A DNA stretch of 64,000 nucleotides from Saccopteryx bilineata (GCF_036850765.1 NC_089490.1:132894522-132958521); one strand, 5' to 3'; shown: positions 1-11,330, counted from the stretch's first letter. A program made the numbers and translations. The notes: a model not told the origin generated them from the letters alone.

Positions 1-2336
1 CAGGCTGCAAGTACCTCTGCATAGGACACAGGCAAGTTCCAAGCCTTAACCGTAGCCCACATAGTTTTCTGTCCTGCATGGAGCAGGCGCCGGTGGAGCC
101 ACTGTGCCACATCACCTGCAGGTGCAGTCTCCAACCATCGCACCCTTGCCAACGTATCTGCCTCATCATTCCCAGGATGGGCTAGAGGGGCATGCCCTGT
201 GACATGATATACTGTCACCTGCTTCTGGTGTCCTATTTCCCATAAGTCCTGCCACATGGCCTGACCCCATAATGGACGGTGCATTACCATCCACTGGTTA
301 ATGTGCCAAGTAGCAATCCAAAGGGTCAGTCCACCATAGACAGCCCAACTGTCAGTACAGATCACCAGAGGTGAAGGTTCATTATGGGCAACTAGCCAAA
401 CAGCTCTTAATTCTGCCCATTGGCTGCTTTGGCCTGTACCCGTGTCCATCCAAATAGTCTCAGTGGCCGGATGGAAGGCGATAGCCATCCATTTGGCAGG
501 TTGGCCCCTGCTGGAACCATCAGTATACCAGGCATCTTCGGGGATGGGCACTCGCCCCTCCTGGTAGGGACTGACCTCAGGTTCTGCCTCCTGAGCCCCA
601 GTTGCACCTGAAAACTCTAAGGTCGCATAGGTGACTGGACCCAAGACTTCCTGCAGTTCTGCCCTCAATGGGCTGGTGCTAAGAGCACAGCATTGTTGCA
701 GATAGGCACCCCACTTGGCCAGGGTAGACATTTGGGCCATACCACTACGTGGTTTAGTTGCCCAATCTCTCACCCATCCAGCTATAGGGTATGTTGTTTT
801 GACTGTAACTGGTGTTGTGGTTGTAATACTCTCAGTTGCCAGGAGGGCAGCATACACAGCTGCCAGCTGCTTCTCTACTAATGAGTAACGAACTTCAGCA
901 CCTTTCCACAGTTGGGACCAAAATCCAATAGGTTGCCGTAGGCGCTCTGTCCGCTGCCACAAGCCCCATCCAAACCCCTCCGAGGTTACATGAACATCCA
1001 GCTCACAGGGCCTGGCAGGATCAAACACATTCAAGGCCTGTGCCACCTTGACAGCTCTCTCAGCTGCTGCAAATGAACCTTGCGCCTGCTCAGTCCAATC
1101 CCAGCGAACCCCCTTTCGAATAAGGTTGTACAAGGGGCGTAGTAACTGAGCCAAATGCGGTATAAATGCTCGCCAATACCCCAACAAACCTAAGAATTCC
1201 TGTAACTGTTTTACCGTAGTGGGCACAGGGTATGCTTGAATCTTATCTATAACTGCGTCAGGGATAACTTTTGTCTTACCCGACCTGACAACTCCCAAGA
1301 ATTTAACAGATAACCCAGGTCCTTGTAATTTGTTCTCGTTAACTGCCCAGCCACATGCTTTCAAATGGGATAGCAGGGTAGGGACTGCTTGCTCCAATTC
1401 TGAAAGAGAATCACTAGTTAGCATAATATCATCAATATAATGGTGCATGCGGACTACCTCTGGCTGTTTCCATTTAGCCAGGTCAGCAGCCACCAGCCCA
1501 TGGCACAAGGTGGGGCTATGCAAATAGCCCTGGGGTAACACTGTAAAGGTCCATTGTCTCCCTTCCCAACTGAAGGCAAATTGGTCTTGACTCTCTGCGG
1601 CTATATCAATAGAGAAAAAAGCATTGGCCAAGTCTGCCACAAAGTGGTATGTCCCCAACTCATGGCTTAGCCAATCCATCATGTTAGCTATCGAGGGAAC
1701 AGCAGCGTGCAAAGGGGGAACAACTTTATTAAGTTCCCTGTAATCTACTGTCATTCTCCAGGTTCCATCTGCTTTGCGCACAGGCCATACTGGGGAGTTG
1801 TAAGGACTGTGTGCTGGCCGGATGATCCCCACCTTTTCTAGTTCAAGGATTGTCCCTGTGACTTCTTCATAACCACCTGGCAGGTGGTACTGCTTGGTGT
1901 TAGTCACACGCCGAGGGACGGGTAATTGCAAAGGGGAATGTGATGCATGTCCCCGCAATACTGCCTTCACAACCCTGATCCGCAGCCGGAACTCCCCAGC
2001 TGTAGTTTCCAACCACAGTCCTTGCAAGACATCTACCCCCAAAATATATTCAGGAATAGGAGATACATACACCTTATATGGCTTAGGAGGCAGTCTCCCT
2101 ATCCCCAATGGAATAGTTATTGGCTTCACTTGAACAGTTTGGCCCCCATAACCGTCAATGGCCACTGGGGTCCCAGCAAACCGCTCTGGGTTTCCATAGA
2201 GAAGGGAACATTCTGCACCTGTATCCACCAAGGCCAACACCTGTTGTACATTGGAAGGGGACCAGTGGATAGCCAGTTCCACATGTGGCCTCTGGTCCCC
2301 GCCTATCCCCGTTAGACGGGTCCCTCGGCCTTTTTC
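1..2336 (-). CDS. pol: Class III ERV pol: protease, reverse transcriptase, RNase H (partial, open to window edge)
   Basis: From the codon after the TAG at 2337-2339 the frame stays open for 778 codons and leaves the window. In order: an aspartic protease with DTGAE (about residue 35); a reverse transcriptase with LPQG and the polymerase motif YIDD (codons at about 1430-1441); a tether; and RNase H with YTDGSS, the WAELRA glutamate, CTDSWA and a HPGNDEAD end, so the D-E-D-D catalytic set is complete. The last residues resemble the start of an integrase zinc-binding region. YIDD instead of YMDD or YVDD is usual in ERV-L-type elements. The product would copy the viral RNA to DNA in the cytoplasm. 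The frame is in phase with the end of gag, so expression by stop-codon readthrough is possible. No disabling change was seen in this part; integrase cannot be judged. Confidence 0.9.
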
Positions 2337-3745
2337 CTATTCAAACTGGTACAATGGGTCTTGGGAGTTCCCCTCTCCCTCGGCCGTCTCTATCATATAA
2401 TCTTGTAACCGAGCTGTGCGCGCACCAAACGTTTTATTGGTAGCTGCTGGGGCCTTTCGTCTCAGTGGCTGGAACTTCTGTTCTGGTTTAAGCTGCCGCC
2501 AAAGCTCCAAAAGAATTTTATTAGACTGGCCATCCAATTTCAACTTATCTGCTCCAGCCGCAATCAAGTCTACCCACATCTGCGTTCGGGTAACCTTTAC
2601 AGGCCCGTTTCCCTTGTTAGTTGGGGGGGAAACATAGCAGCCCTCACTGCTTTATGATCCCAAGCGGCCTCCAGCTCTCCCAAATCTGCTACCATCTGTG
2701 TAACTGCATTGATGGGCTGCCCCACACAGGGGCCCAAGATAGCCACAAGTGACCCAAAAAGGGCTGACGGGGCGCTAGCAAGGACAAATTCCCTCATTTT
2801 GGCCGTCAACACTTCCTCGTCTGGCCCACAAGACCCAGGGTTGAAAACAGCATTCTTCATACCTAGTTCTCGAAGGACCTTTACTAACTCACTGTAGCAC
2901 TGCCACCGACTCTTTGCCCCCGGCAGTTCTCCAGCATTCTGCCAGACCATACGAATGGCAGCCATCACCCATTCTAATAGGGTATGGTCTCCTGGGTTGC
3001 CATGGCAGTTCTGAAGACGCTGCCTCAAGGAAGAGTGTGTGGTAATGGCGGCCAATTTCTCCATCTCTGTTCCAGAGAGCATGATGCCATCCACCCCTAT
3101 ATCCCATAATCGTAGTAACCAGGCTACCAGCGATTCAGTAGGTTTCTGCCTAAATTGTGCCCCCAACTCCATCAGCTCTCCCTGGGTATAGGGCCGGACC
3201 ACAGAGTGTTCCATTACCTGGGCAGGAGGCTGTGGCTGCCCCTGAGGGACTCTTTGTTGCTGGGTTTTTACCTTCTTGGCGACAACTGGTTGGGCTCTCA
3301 GTGTGCGTATGGCAGCTTCAGCCTGAGCCTTCTCATCCTCAGAAGAGGAGTTGCAAGCGCCTGCTCCCGCTGACTCAAAGCCAATCCACCGGCACGGATG
3401 CTGCTGCTCCTTTGGTGACCATTTAGGCTCCTGTGGCTGCTGGCTTTTGGCCAGAAGCTGAGACTCGAGCTCTTGAATCCACAGTTGTTTCTCCAACAGC
3501 TGCCGGTGAAAATGTTCAGCTTCCAGGGTAAACTGCAACTCGCAAACTCGTAATTCCTTCTCCAGTGCTCACTCCAATTCCAGCCTTTTCTGCCGTTCTA
3601 TTTGCAATTCATACTGAAGCTTTTGACCTCGGGCAGTTTCCTCTTGAGTAAAAAACATGTAGCCCATGGCCCCTAAAAGGACAGCCATGGGGAGCCAGAG
3701 CAGCAACCAGTACTCTATCTCACCCATCAAGGGTGGTGGCTCCAT
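2337..3745 (-). pseudogene. gag: Class III ERV gag, one nonsense codon and one frameshift
   Basis: Gag would assemble the capsid. The most likely start is the ATG at 3743-3745, 15 codons after the primer site region. Residues about 11-31 form a hydrophobic segment (YWLLLWLP...GYMFF) that looks like a signal anchor. A long Glu/Gln/Leu-rich stretch, probably coiled coil, follows, then a Pro/Gln linker and a helical region typical of a capsid. No CX2CX4HX4C zinc knuckle is present. A TGA at 3569-3571 interrupts the coiled-coil part; the frame stays open on both sides. Near 2635 a run of seven C marks a frame change, after which the last 81 codons (2579-2337) continue and end in a TAG directly before pol in the same frame. 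The gene is broken as it stands, but the lesions are few. Confidence 0.75.
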
Positions 3746-3760
3746 ACCAATCTCTGAATC

Positions 3761-3778
3761 CTGCCAGAAACTACGCCA
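3761..3778 (-). promoter_or_regulatory. Primer-binding site, tRNA-Ser type
   Basis: Two bases after the LTR the minus strand reads TGGCGTAGT, three extra bases, then TGGCAGGATTC. The outer parts complement the 3' end of mammalian tRNA-Ser (AGA/TGA isoacceptors, ending ...CTGCCGACTACG-CCA). The related element at 57161 has the same site without the insertion. A tRNA-Ser primer is what defines the HERV-S group. The small insertion could impair priming. Confidence 0.6.
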
Positions 3779-3780
3779 GT

Positions 3781-4304
3781 TGTAAGGCCAGGAGCCGCCA
3801 TCGTGGCCATTCACATGCAGGTTCCCATTGGATTCGGGCAGACGATAAAGAAATGGTGGAGTCAGAGGATGGGGGGCCATCCTATTTATTGGTGTCTCAC
3901 CAAGACAGGCAAACCACAAAAGAAGACAAGGGAAAAGCAGAAAACCAGCTCTTCCCATGAAGGGCAAGGGATCAGGGAAGCCCCTGCAATTGTGATAGCA
4001 GGAACTGTGAGTCCAAGCTCCTGGTCTGTCCCACTTTATAGTGTAGAAAACCAAAATCCCCTAATCCAATATACAAACAAGGAAGTCTCTGATACAAAGT
4101 CACTTATCCAAGGCATAATTGGATTCCTCATGAGAGTGCACCACCCAGATCATACAATCAGTCAAGGGTGTGGGGAAAAGCTTAGTCCCAAAACCAAACC
4201 TTAGGCTACAATGACCTGGCCTGCTTATAACCTGTCCCCCACACCCAATATAAGTCACAAGCGAGCAAACATATATATCATATTTACAAACTTTTTGACC
4301 AACA
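3781..4304 (-). repeat. 5' LTR of the class III provirus (524 bp)
   Basis: On the minus strand it starts TGTTGGTC and ends GGCCTTACA, the TG...CA form of retroviral LTRs. A TATA-like box (TATAAAGT, 4033-4040) and an AATAAA polyadenylation signal (3885-3890) are in the right order. Much of it aligns by eye with the LTRs at 5475-8724 and 54376-55875, so it is one member of a multi-copy family. Confidence 0.85.
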
Positions 4305-4558
4305 GGGGTGAATAAGGCTAGTGACCTAGAAACCTTTGATTCTAGGAAACTCGGATAAATCAATAGCTTTGTGAGCACTGAATGAGTGGATTTTGGAGCC
4401 CAGTGTGTGTTTTTACTTGCTGGCCGGGTGCAAGCTAGGATTAAAGGTAATGGCCCACCAGTTCTTAGCTCCGTTGTTTCATTATCATCTGTCTGAATCT
4501 AATGTGAACCTGCATGGGCCAGGAGGCTGTGATGGTGGCCGTGCCTACTGGCTTTACA
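4305..4558 (+). repeat. 3' part of a class III LTR split by the provirus
   Basis: From the GGTGAATAAGG segment onward it follows the 3' third of the solo LTRs at 42937-43646 and 44191-45262, and it ends in GGCTTTACA. The preceding part must lie on the far side of the provirus, outside the window. The last bases before the provirus-flank junction give a candidate duplication ggggt (4305-4309) to test. Confidence 0.75.
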
Positions 4559-4565
4559 TAAGGTT

Positions 4566-4925
4566 TTATAACACTTATCACCTTACTGTGTGTTAGCTAC
4601 TAGTTTTATTCCTTTAAAATTCTTGCAAACTTTTAAAGAGCTTTGAAATATTTTTTATTCAAAAGTAATTTCTTTCATTGTGATATGTTTCCAGGTTAAA
4701 AAACAAACCAGAAAACAAAAATTAAAAAATCAAGGTGGGGGGGTTGTCAGAGACAGCATGAGACAGACGGTCCAGTTGATATTTGAGAGCCTGTTGCCAT
4801 TTAATCTTTATAAAGTTAGTCACAGTTATTCCAGTTTTATTGATAAGGAAACTCAGACTAGAAGTAAGGGAGGAATTTTTCCACAGTCATACAACAAATG
4901 AATGACGTAATTTGGTTTGGAATCT
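4566..4925 (+). repeat. MIR-like ancient SINE remnant
   Basis: It contains weakened versions of the MIR core and tail: a stretch like 'attttattgataaggaaactcag...' followed by 'cacagtcatacaac', as in the MIR consensus. No tail or target duplication is left. The call is by eye. Confidence 0.45.
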
Positions 4926-5971
4926 GGGTCTCTTTGACGGCAAAACCAAGGCCCTATCTACCAAGTGAGCAGTTTGGCCATGGTACAGTGAGTCACGCTG
5001 TCCTTCAAAACTCTAAAACACAGCCTCCACAATAACCATGAGTTGACCGAGCAGAGGCGCAGAGCCATGACTGGAGAAAATTGAGTGGGAGGAAGAACGA
5101 CTACTTGCTCTTGGAAAACTCCCTGTTTCATGGAGAAGAGAGGTCTCCATCTAAATATATATGAACCATATGACAATCAATCAAATCTACATCATTCTGG
5201 ACCAATGCAGTGGCCCCAGTGGGGAGGATGATTGTCTCAAATGAAGAAGATTGGTTAATTTGAAGGATGAGAGGGTGGTTTGGGAGGAGAAGGGAGCATG
5301 GAGCTGACTGAATAGTATGGGCAAAGCATGGGGCGGCCAGTGTGGTAGAGTGGCTGGCTCTGGATGTGCATGGTGGTTTGTGTGGGAAATAAGTCAGGGA
5401 AGTTGAATTGGGGGCATATTATGGAGGTGTTCAAGGCCACATCGAGGAGTCTAAACTTTTTTTTGTTAAGTATGCATATGGCCAGTAGCTGCGGCCACCA
5501 TCACAGCTGCCTGGCCCATGCAGGTTCACATTAGAAATGGGCAGATGGTAAAGAAATGGTGGAGTCGGAGGATGGTGGGCCATTCTGTTTATTGGTGTCT
5601 CACCAAGACAGGCAAGTCACAAGAGAAGACAAGAGAAAAGCAGAAAACCTGCTTTTCCCATGAAGGGCAAGGAATCAGGGAGGTCCCTGCAATGGTGATA
5701 GCAGGAACCAAGAGAGAGCAAGCTCCCAGTCTGCCCCACTTTATAGTATAGAAATCAAAACCTTCAATCCAATATACAAACAAGGAAGTCTCTGATACAA
5801 AGTCACTTATCTGAGGCATAATGGAATTCCTCATAAGAGTGTACCACCCCTATCATGCAACAGTCAAGGGCAGGGGTTGGAAACCTATGGCTCGGAAGCC
5901 ACATGTGGCTCGTTTGATGGCTGCATCTGGCTCGCAGACAAATCTTTAATAAAAAATAATAATAATAATAG

Positions 5972-6185
5972 CCTGACCTGTGGTGGCGCAGTGTATAAAG
6001 CGTCGACCTGGAAATGCTGAGGTTGCCGGTTCGAAACCCTGGGCTTGCCTGGTCAAGGCACATATGGGAGTTGATGCTTCCAGCTCCTCTCCCCTGTCTC
6101 TCTCTCTCCTCTCTCTGTCTCTCTCTCTCTCCCTCTCTCTCTCCTCTCTAAAATGAATAAATAAAATAAAATAAAAAATTAAAAA
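5972..6185 (+). mobile_element. tRNA-derived SINE inside the hAT element
   Basis: The head (CCTGACCTGTGGTGGCGCAG) contains A-box and B-box like blocks (GGTTCGAAACC). A CT-rich body and an A-rich tail follow. The flanks repeat aataataata, consistent with a target duplication. Confidence 0.85.
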
Positions 6186-6493
6186 GAAAAATAATAACGT
6201 TAAAAATATAAAACATTCTCATGTATTACAATCCATTCATTTCCTACCGCTCATGTTCATGGTTGCAGGTGGCTGGAGCCAATCACAGCTGTCCTCCGGG
6301 ACAACACCAAATTTTTATTGGATAATGTGTAATGTACACGAGTCATTGTGAGGTCAGGAAGTAAACTTCCCTCCTTTTAATCAAGTAGTTAGCTAGCTAA
6401 TTGCAGAAATCCTGCTGATAAAGAAGATGACTAAAAGAAAAAAAAGAGGGGTATTGTACTTTTCAGCAGGAATGGACAGAGGAATTCGCCTTT

Positions 6494-8394
6494 GTGGAGA
6501 AAGCAGGTTCTGCAGTGTGTCTAATATGCAATGATAAAATTGCATCAATGAAACGGCCTTATATAAGGCGGCACTTCGACACATGCCATACTATATTTGC
6601 ATCGAAATATCCAGCAAGGGACAGCAGGAAGAAAGCATGTCAAGAGCTACTGTGCAGAGTGCAAGCTAGTCAGCAGCAACTTCGTGTTTGGACTCAACAA
6701 GGTGACTGGAATTCGGCTAGCTTTGCTGGTGTTTTAGCAACTGTGAGAAATGGAAAGCCATTCACAGATGGGGAGTATGCCAAAACATTCATGCTTGATG
6801 TTGCCAATGAACTTTTTGACGATTTTTCAGATAAAGACAAGATAATCAAATGAATTAAAGACATGCCTCTGTCGGCAAGAACTGTTCACGATCATACCAT
6901 CATGATGGCAAATCAAATTGAGGCAACACAAGTGAAGGACATAAATGCAGCACCATTCTTTTCTCTTGCTTTAGATGAGTCAACAGATGTAAGCCATTTA
7001 TCCCAGTTCAACGTGATTACAAGGTATGCTGTCAGTGACACACTACGTGAGGAAAGTCTTGCTGTTTTGCCTATGAAAGAGACAACAAGAGGGGAGGATT
7101 TATTAAAGTTTTTCACTGAGTTCTCTAAAGAAAAAATCTACCGATGGATAAACTTATTTCGGTGTGTACTGATGGTGCTCTGTGCATGGTGGGGAAAAAC
7201 AGAGGATTTGTAGTTCTTCTTCATGAACATGAAAAGAGACCCATCCTAAGTTTTCACTGCATCCTACGTCAAGAAGCGCTTCATGCTCAGATGTGTGGCA
7301 AGCAGCTTGGTGAGGTGATGTCGCTGGTCATTCGGGTGGTCAAATTTATTGTTGCCCGAGCTTTAATTGATTGCCAGTTTAAGACACTGCTGGATGAAGT
7401 TGGGAATAATTATCCTGGTCTGCTTCTGCACAGCAATGTGCATTGGTTGTCATGAGGGAAGGTGTCAGCCGTTTCGCGGCTTGTCTGAGCGAAATCCAGA
7501 CTTTTCTTGAAATGAAAAAATGTCGAGCATCCTGAGTTAGCTAACACTGAGTGGCTCCTGATCTACTGTCTCGTGGACATGACTGAACATCTATCTGAAC
7601 CAGCTCAAAGTGAAAATGCAAGGCATTGGAAATATAGTCTTATCCCTTCAACAAGCATTGTCTGCATTTGAAAACAAGCTGGAAATCTTCATCGTGGACA
7701 TTAAAACAGGTTGTTTACTACACTTTGAAAAACTGGGAAAGTTTAAAGATGCATGCACAGCAAGTGAATCTGCTCAACATCTTGATCTCCAGCAGCTAGC
7801 AGGCTTCACATCTAATATCCTGGAGTCATTCAAAGCATGTTTTGGAGAATTTTGTGAGCACATTTGTCTTTTTAAGTTCATCACCCATCCACACAAGTGT
7901 GCAATGGACAGCACCGACCTGAGTTACATTGCCGGTATCTCCGTCAGAGATTTTGAGCTACAAGCTGCTGACCTGAATGAAGGCCTCAGACATGTGGGTG
8001 AATAAGTTCAAGTCACTGAATGAAGATTTGGAAAGACTTGCACGACAGCAAGCAGAGTTGGCGAGCAAACACAGTGGGGAGAAATGAAAAAACTTCAACC
8101 CGCAGACCAGCTGATTGTCAAAACTTGGAATGCCTTCCTGTCACATACCACACACTGCAGTGTGTGAATATTGCTGTACTGACAATGTTTGGCTCTATGT
8201 ATGCATGTGAGCAGTCTTTCTCACATCTAAAGAACGTTAAGACCAACCTACGATCACATTTAACAGATGGAAGTCTCAACACCTGCATGAAGCTTAATCT
8301 CACCATGTATCAACCAGACTACAAAGCCATCAGCAAAAGCATACAGCCGGAAGTTGCATTAATTGTAAGAAGTACTTTATTCATCATTGGTTAG
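6494..8394 (+). pseudogene. hAT transposase (BED finger, GTF2IRD2/ZBED-like), broken
   Basis: The protein would cut and rejoin the element at its inverted repeats. The first block (6494-6853) has a BED-type finger (CLIC...RRHFDTCH). The second (6863-7213) carries the ALDESTDVS motif with a catalytic Asp of the RNase-H-like fold. The last block (8020-8394) has the C-terminal hAT dimerisation region (ACEQSFSHLKN...LRSHL). At least these breaks are visible: TGA at 6851-6853, a frame change near 7140-7200, a stop near 7453 and a further frame change near 8005. Resemblance is to the domesticated transposase parts of GTF2IRD2 and ZBED proteins, recognised by motif only. It cannot make a full transposase. 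Confidence 0.85.
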
Positions 8395-8729
8395 CAACAG
8401 CATAACAATGTTATTAAAAAGAATTCAGAGACTTATTGTACTTTAAAAGTGTTGGTCTTACATAAAATGCGCACATTTACTTGTATTTAGTGTTAAACAT
8501 ATTGTATGGCTCTCATGGAATTACATTTTAAAATATGTGACGTTCATGGCTCTCTCAGCCAAAATGGTTCCCGACCCCTGGTCTAGGGTGTGGGGAAAAG
8601 CTTAGTCTTAAAACTAAGCCTCAGGCTATAACAACCTGGCCTGCTTACAGCCTGTTCCCCACACACAATGCAAACTATAAGTGAGCAAACGTATATATCA
8701 ATTTACAAACTTATTTGACCAACAGTATG

Positions 8730-11216
8730 AAAATATTTTTGAATAGGAAATGGACATGCAGTAATCTGTGTTGCAGAAAAAAGGAAAGCAGCAGCATGAA
8801 GGAAAAATTAGACCGAGGAACACTTGGGAGACAGGGAAATCAATTAGGGGACCACTGTGAAAGCCTGCGGGAAAGGAACTAATGGCTTGAAGGTGACTGT
8901 GAAAACTGAATGGGCAGAGATTGGTTTGAGAGATGGAGAAGCAGGACTCGACAAGATTTGGTCTAATGGGTTTGTTGAAGGAAGGAAGAGAGAAAATTAG
9001 AGATTTCAGCCCAGGTGAGTGTTGGGCTGGAGGAAGATGAGTTCAGCTTTGATGTGTGGAATTTGAAGCCACACAAGACATGCGTATGAGATGCCTAAAA
9101 AAACATTAAGAAAATACAGTCTGGAGATGAGGAGAAATGCCAGAGCCGCAAATGTAAACTTAAGAATCATCTCTAGAAATTGTAATTAAAGCTAAGGGAG
9201 ATTGTATGGAAGAAGAAGAGGATTAAGAAGCAGACCAATGAGGAAAGGCTGAATTTAAGCATTAGCTAGGGAAAAATACTAGGGAAGAAAACTGAGAGTT
9301 AGGAAGGTAGGTAAGGATGCAGGTAGTATGGAAACCAAGAGAAATTTTTTAGAAGAAGGGGTGATCAATAATTTGCATACTGCAGAGTATTTAAAAATAT
9401 ATGAATTGAATGTCATTAATTAATATGTTTAGTGTCATAATTAGAATTTGTTTGAGATGGTGTATGTTGGAAGCAAAGTTGAAGTGGGTTGAAGAGGGTA
9501 GGAGAGGTCACTTACCACCCTCTCTTTCCTGAGGGAGGGTAGAAGTGGAGTAGAGCTGAGGTTACCTCATTCATTTCTGTCTCATCAGCTGTGACTGGCT
9601 CAGAAATTGGGCCAGGGCAGAATTTATGGTTGGAGACGTCTGAGGACCCAGCTCTGAGGACCTGAGCCCAAGATGCAGAACCCAAAGGGTATGAGCAATC
9701 CCCACTTAGATTCAAATAGTTCAAAGCATTTTTGAGAGGAGGTAAGTGGGTCATAATCCAGCAAGCCAAGTACAAGTGATGGGAGAGTCTGAGGCAGCTG
9801 GTCTTGAGTCCCACAGTTGGTCTGTGATCATCCTGGACCAACAGGCCTTTCGGTAGGAAAGTGGACCCACCATCATGCTAGGGTTAAAGGTGAGTATTCT
9901 GGGCTTTAGAAAAAAGAACTCTCAAGGTAAGATACAGAGCAGGGACAAAGCAGGAGCCCCCTTTGCAGAACCTGGGCAAGAGATGTGGGGAAAATGAGAT
10001 CAGTAAATAAATCATCTGTGTGTTCAGTTGACAGCAGAAGAGTATCTGAGGACACGAGAACACAGAAGAGCACCTAGACCTGGGAAAGGGGAGGGGCTTA
10101 GCATAACCACAGAGGAAGATTTTACAATCAGGGTAACAAAGCTGAAGTCTTAGGGTCTGTCACTTGCTCTCTCTCTTTCTAAGATCATGTGGAGAGAGAG
10201 GGTTGGCTAGCTATATGTTTATGTGGCTGTATGCTTTAGTAAATGTTTCACAAGTCAGTTTAGCCGTAGTCGAATGGGAATACTGTTCATTCTATTGATC
10301 TTGCTCTCTGTTACTTTTTCCCTGTGTTGGTGGCTTGGAATGGCCATGGGCATTTGGAGGAGTCCAGTTAAAGGGAATTTGATTTGTGAATACATTTCAT
10401 CTGAGTTTAATGGGGTATATTTCTTTGGTTCACAGTCACTTCCATGTGTACTTAAGTTATTGCTGAATATCCAGGTGTAGTGAGAATTATTAATGATAAA
10501 AAACAAATTTCAAAAACCATGTTAGAATAGAAGAGAGATTTATCTTTCTATTCTCTCTACAAATTCTATTACCAAATTATTGCTGGATAGAGAAAGACAT
10601 GGTCAAAGACAATACATTAAAATTGTAGGAAAAAAGTGCTGTTGAAGGCTATTAGGCAGCAAATTGATAAAATTATTGTATTACCCTTTTGGATTTTGGG
10701 GTCAGCTCTTCTAGGTCTATCAGCTTTTTAAAATTTCTATATATTGTGGCTTATTTTCTCACTTTGAGATAAAGCTTGAGACTCCATGAAATCCGAATCT
10801 GTCCCTCTACTATCCTTGCGTATTTACAGTACCAGGAATATTATTGGTTGTGAAAGGGAGTTTGTGTGTCTAAACAAGAAATAAAGTGTAGATATTTAAA
10901 GATGTGGGTTCTCTTCTACTGTGACTTCTTTACTTGATACCACAGAGAGATGCAGATCTATGATTCACCCTGCATAGTAATACAGCAAGGCTGAGAAGGA
11001 ATTCTAAAAACACTTCAGTAGGCAAAGTTTTTGGAGCCAAAGTGTGCTTTGCACAATAAGTATCTACTGATTTGAAAAGAGATGGAATGTAAATATTTAG
11101 TTTCTATTGAAAAAGGGTGTGTGAACTTTTCATCTAAAGGGAAGCTCGTAGCTGGTTGATATAATCAACAAGTGATATAATCTAGGGACCTTCTCCTTTC
11201 TTTTCCTTCTTCTTTT
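8730..11216. other. Unique or unrecognised sequence
   Basis: No coding region, SINE, LTR or transposon end was recognised here. Short frames such as 9512-9841 (minus) and 10223-10480 (plus) show no domain and no splice or promoter context. The purine-rich part at 8740-9480 may be a worn ancient repeat. Confidence 0.4.
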
Positions 11217-11330
11217 TTATTTTTATATATTTTATTTATTCATTTTTAGAGAGAGAAGGGGAGGAGCAGGAAGCATCAACTCCCATATGTGCCTTGACTA
11301 GGCAAGCCCAGGGTTTTGAACCAGCAACTT
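11217..11330 (-). mobile_element. SINE fragment, head missing
   Basis: It has an AT-rich tail, then 'agagagagaaggggaggagcaggaagcatcaactcccatatgtgccttgac', as in the SINEs at 29506 and 33780. It stops at 'ccagcaactt', before the tRNA-like head. Confidence 0.8.

Larger units (their letters stand above)
1..4304 (-). mobile_element. Class III (ERV-S/ERV-L-like) provirus, 5' part, truncated by window start
   Basis: Read on the minus strand the order is 5' LTR (3781-4304), primer-binding site (3761-3778), gag (3745 to about 2340) and protease-RT-RNase H (2336 to 1). Integrase and the 3' LTR lie beyond the window. The YIDD polymerase motif, the lack of a Gag zinc knuckle and the tRNA-Ser-type primer site point to class III (spumavirus-related) ERVs rather than gamma- or betaretroviruses. 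The element is inserted in a plus-strand LTR of the same family, whose right part resumes at 4305. Class placement is from motifs only; the exact family name is an inference. Confidence 0.8.
5871..8580 (+). mobile_element. hAT DNA transposon, 2.7 kb, inactive
   Basis: The ends are inverted repeats: CAGGGGTTGGAAACC on the left and, reverse-complemented, CAGGGGTCGGGAACC on the right. Both continue into a shared 'GGCTC..GAGCCA'-type subterminal region. An 8-bp duplication, gtcaaggg (5863-5870) and gtctaggg (8581-8588), differs at one base; 8 bp is the hAT length. A degenerate transposase gene lies inside. It inserted into the LTR at 5475-8724 and later received a SINE at about 5972. Confidence 0.9.
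5475..8724 (-). repeat. Solo class III LTR interrupted by a hAT transposon
   Basis: The two halves, 5475-5870 and 8589-8724, together match the LTR of the provirus at 3781-4304 (same TGTTGGTCAAA start, same TATAAAGTGGG block). A 5-bp duplication gtatg flanks it (5470-5474 and 8725-8729). The expected CA end seems altered to CATATG. A single LTR with one target duplication is the result of LTR-LTR recombination. Confidence 0.85.

Noticed and set aside
3155..4204. Several plus-strand frames of 70-130 codons
   Set aside because: They are antisense shadows of the minus-strand gag and LTR.
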